From the NCBI GenBank assembly GCA_007130445.1, contig SLSM01000306.1, positions 1-12,831 on the forward strand: a stretch of DNA of 12,831 nt. The letters run 5' to 3'. The stretch comes from Trueperaceae bacterium (GTDB lineage Bacteria; Deinococcota; Deinococci; Deinococcales; Trueperaceae). A model generated the notes under the pieces. That model worked only from the letters and a program-made list of their open reading frames with translations, was not told the origin of the DNA and searched no databases. Positions 12,553-12,831 of the stretch are shown piece by piece (positions within the stretch are counted from its first letter, which is position 1; each line of letters begins with the position of its first letter). Position numbers and translations under genes: made by a program.

Positions 12553-12587
12553 CGGTGATGACCGCCTCGTCCAGGGACCGGTAGCCC

Positions 12588-12603
12588 CCCGGCCGCTGCC
12601 GGG
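12588..12603 (+). terminator. Possible terminator hairpin after cysS
   Basis: CCCGGC-CGCT-GCCGGG is a perfect 6-bp stem 35 nt after the cysS stop, in the 93-bp gap before dprA. It lacks a T-run. A separate leaderless-type promoter for dprA lies just downstream, which fits a transcription boundary here. Confidence 0.4.
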
Positions 12604-12633
12604 CACGACGTGGTCCGCGCTGTCGCGGCGCGG

Positions 12634-12639
12634 CATCCT
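12634..12639 (+). promoter_or_regulatory. Possible -10 box of dprA (leaderless)
   Basis: CATCCT ends 6 nt before the ATG at 12646, and no Shine-Dalgarno is present. The hexamer is weak, keeping only the conserved second A, third T and last T. The spacing matches the other leaderless-type starts. Confidence 0.35.
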
Positions 12640-12645
12640 GGCACG

Positions 12646-12831
12646 ATGCACCCCAACCGCGAACGTCTGGCGCTCCTGTCGTTGACGCTCGTGCCCGGCG
12701 TGGGCCCGGTCGCCCTGCGGGCGCTGCGTGCGCACTTCGGATCGGCCCAGGCCGCTCTCGCCGCGGCATCTTCGGGTTGGCCGTCGCTCGCCGTCCGAGC
12801 CGACCTTCCGAGGCTCGCGGCTGCCGCTGAC
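12646..12831 (+). CDS. dprA: DNA-processing protein DprA, N-terminal part (cut by window edge)
   Basis: Sixty-two residues from ATG 12646 run to the right edge without a stop. MHPNRERLALLSLTLVPGVG is typical of the DprA/Smf N-terminus: a short helix, then the PGVGP turn (17-21) of a SAM/helix-hairpin-helix-like domain, then ALRAHFGSAQAALAA. The Rossmann-like DNA-binding core (HhH-proximal GSR and later motifs) is beyond the window. DprA binds incoming single-stranded DNA and loads RecA during natural transformation. The start is ATG 12646, with a weak -10 6 nt upstream and no ribosome-binding site. The gene lies 93 bp downstream of cysS on the same strand. The N-terminal region alone gives a good but not complete identification. 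Confidence 0.8.
   Translation, partial: MHPNRERLALLSLTLVPGVGPVALRALRAHFGSAQAALAAASSGWPSLAVRADLPRLAAAAD

Noticed and set aside
11155..12735. A 526-codon minus-strand open frame opposite cysS
   Set aside because: It mirrors the cysS codon pattern, is His/Arg/Val rich, and has no family motif or start signals.

Overview
The window is GC-rich (about 70% by eye) and almost fully coding, with tightly packed bacterial genes. Gene content is type IV pilus PilT, paired cyclophilins, ThrS, a YigZ/IMPACT-family protein, CysS, DprA and a phosphodiester-glycosidase-domain exoprotein. Most genes that head a transcription unit have a TANNNT-like -10 hexamer only 6-8 nt before the start codon and no Shine-Dalgarno sequence, which is a leaderless layout. 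Downstream or leader-bearing genes carry clear GGAGG/GAGGTG sites. This combination suggests the Deinococcota, possibly a Truepera-like lineage. That placement is an inference from style and gene content, not a database match.

Layout. Bases 1-402 (-) hold the 5' part of pilT. A divergent promoter region follows, with a short leaderless ORF (435-500) that overlaps the start of an exported cyclophilin PPIase (497-1483). A cytoplasmic paralogue lies directly downstream (1556-2116). Two strong hairpins (2122-2184) separate this pair from convergent thrS (2214-4196, -). Divergent from thrS is a shikimate-dehydrogenase-like Rossmann protein that lacks the expected catalytic residues (4326-5111). 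Next comes a secreted phosphodiester-glycosidase-domain protein (5179-6753). A three-gene cassette follows (6832-10267), joined by 4-bp start/stop overlaps and encoding membrane proteins of no family I recognise. Convergent to it is the yigZ-type gene (10308-10922, -). A divergent region with a large interrupted palindrome and a leader holding one or two small ORFs precedes cysS (11134-12552). The window ends inside dprA (12646 to the edge).

How the genes relate. thrS and cysS are translation housekeeping genes. pilT and dprA are both linked to natural transformation but sit at opposite ends and need not be co-regulated. The cyclophilin pair looks like a duplication that split between envelope and cytoplasm. 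The three-gene cassette is the best candidate for an undescribed system: a signal-peptide protein with beta-rich parts and two mid-protein helices, a six-helix membrane protein, and a three-helix protein with a very acidic region of about 250 residues. The overlapping genes suggest that the products form a complex.

I saw no tRNA, rRNA, CRISPR array, insertion sequence, phage gene or attachment site. The longest stretch without a full-size gene is 10923-11133 (211 bp), which is described in the features.
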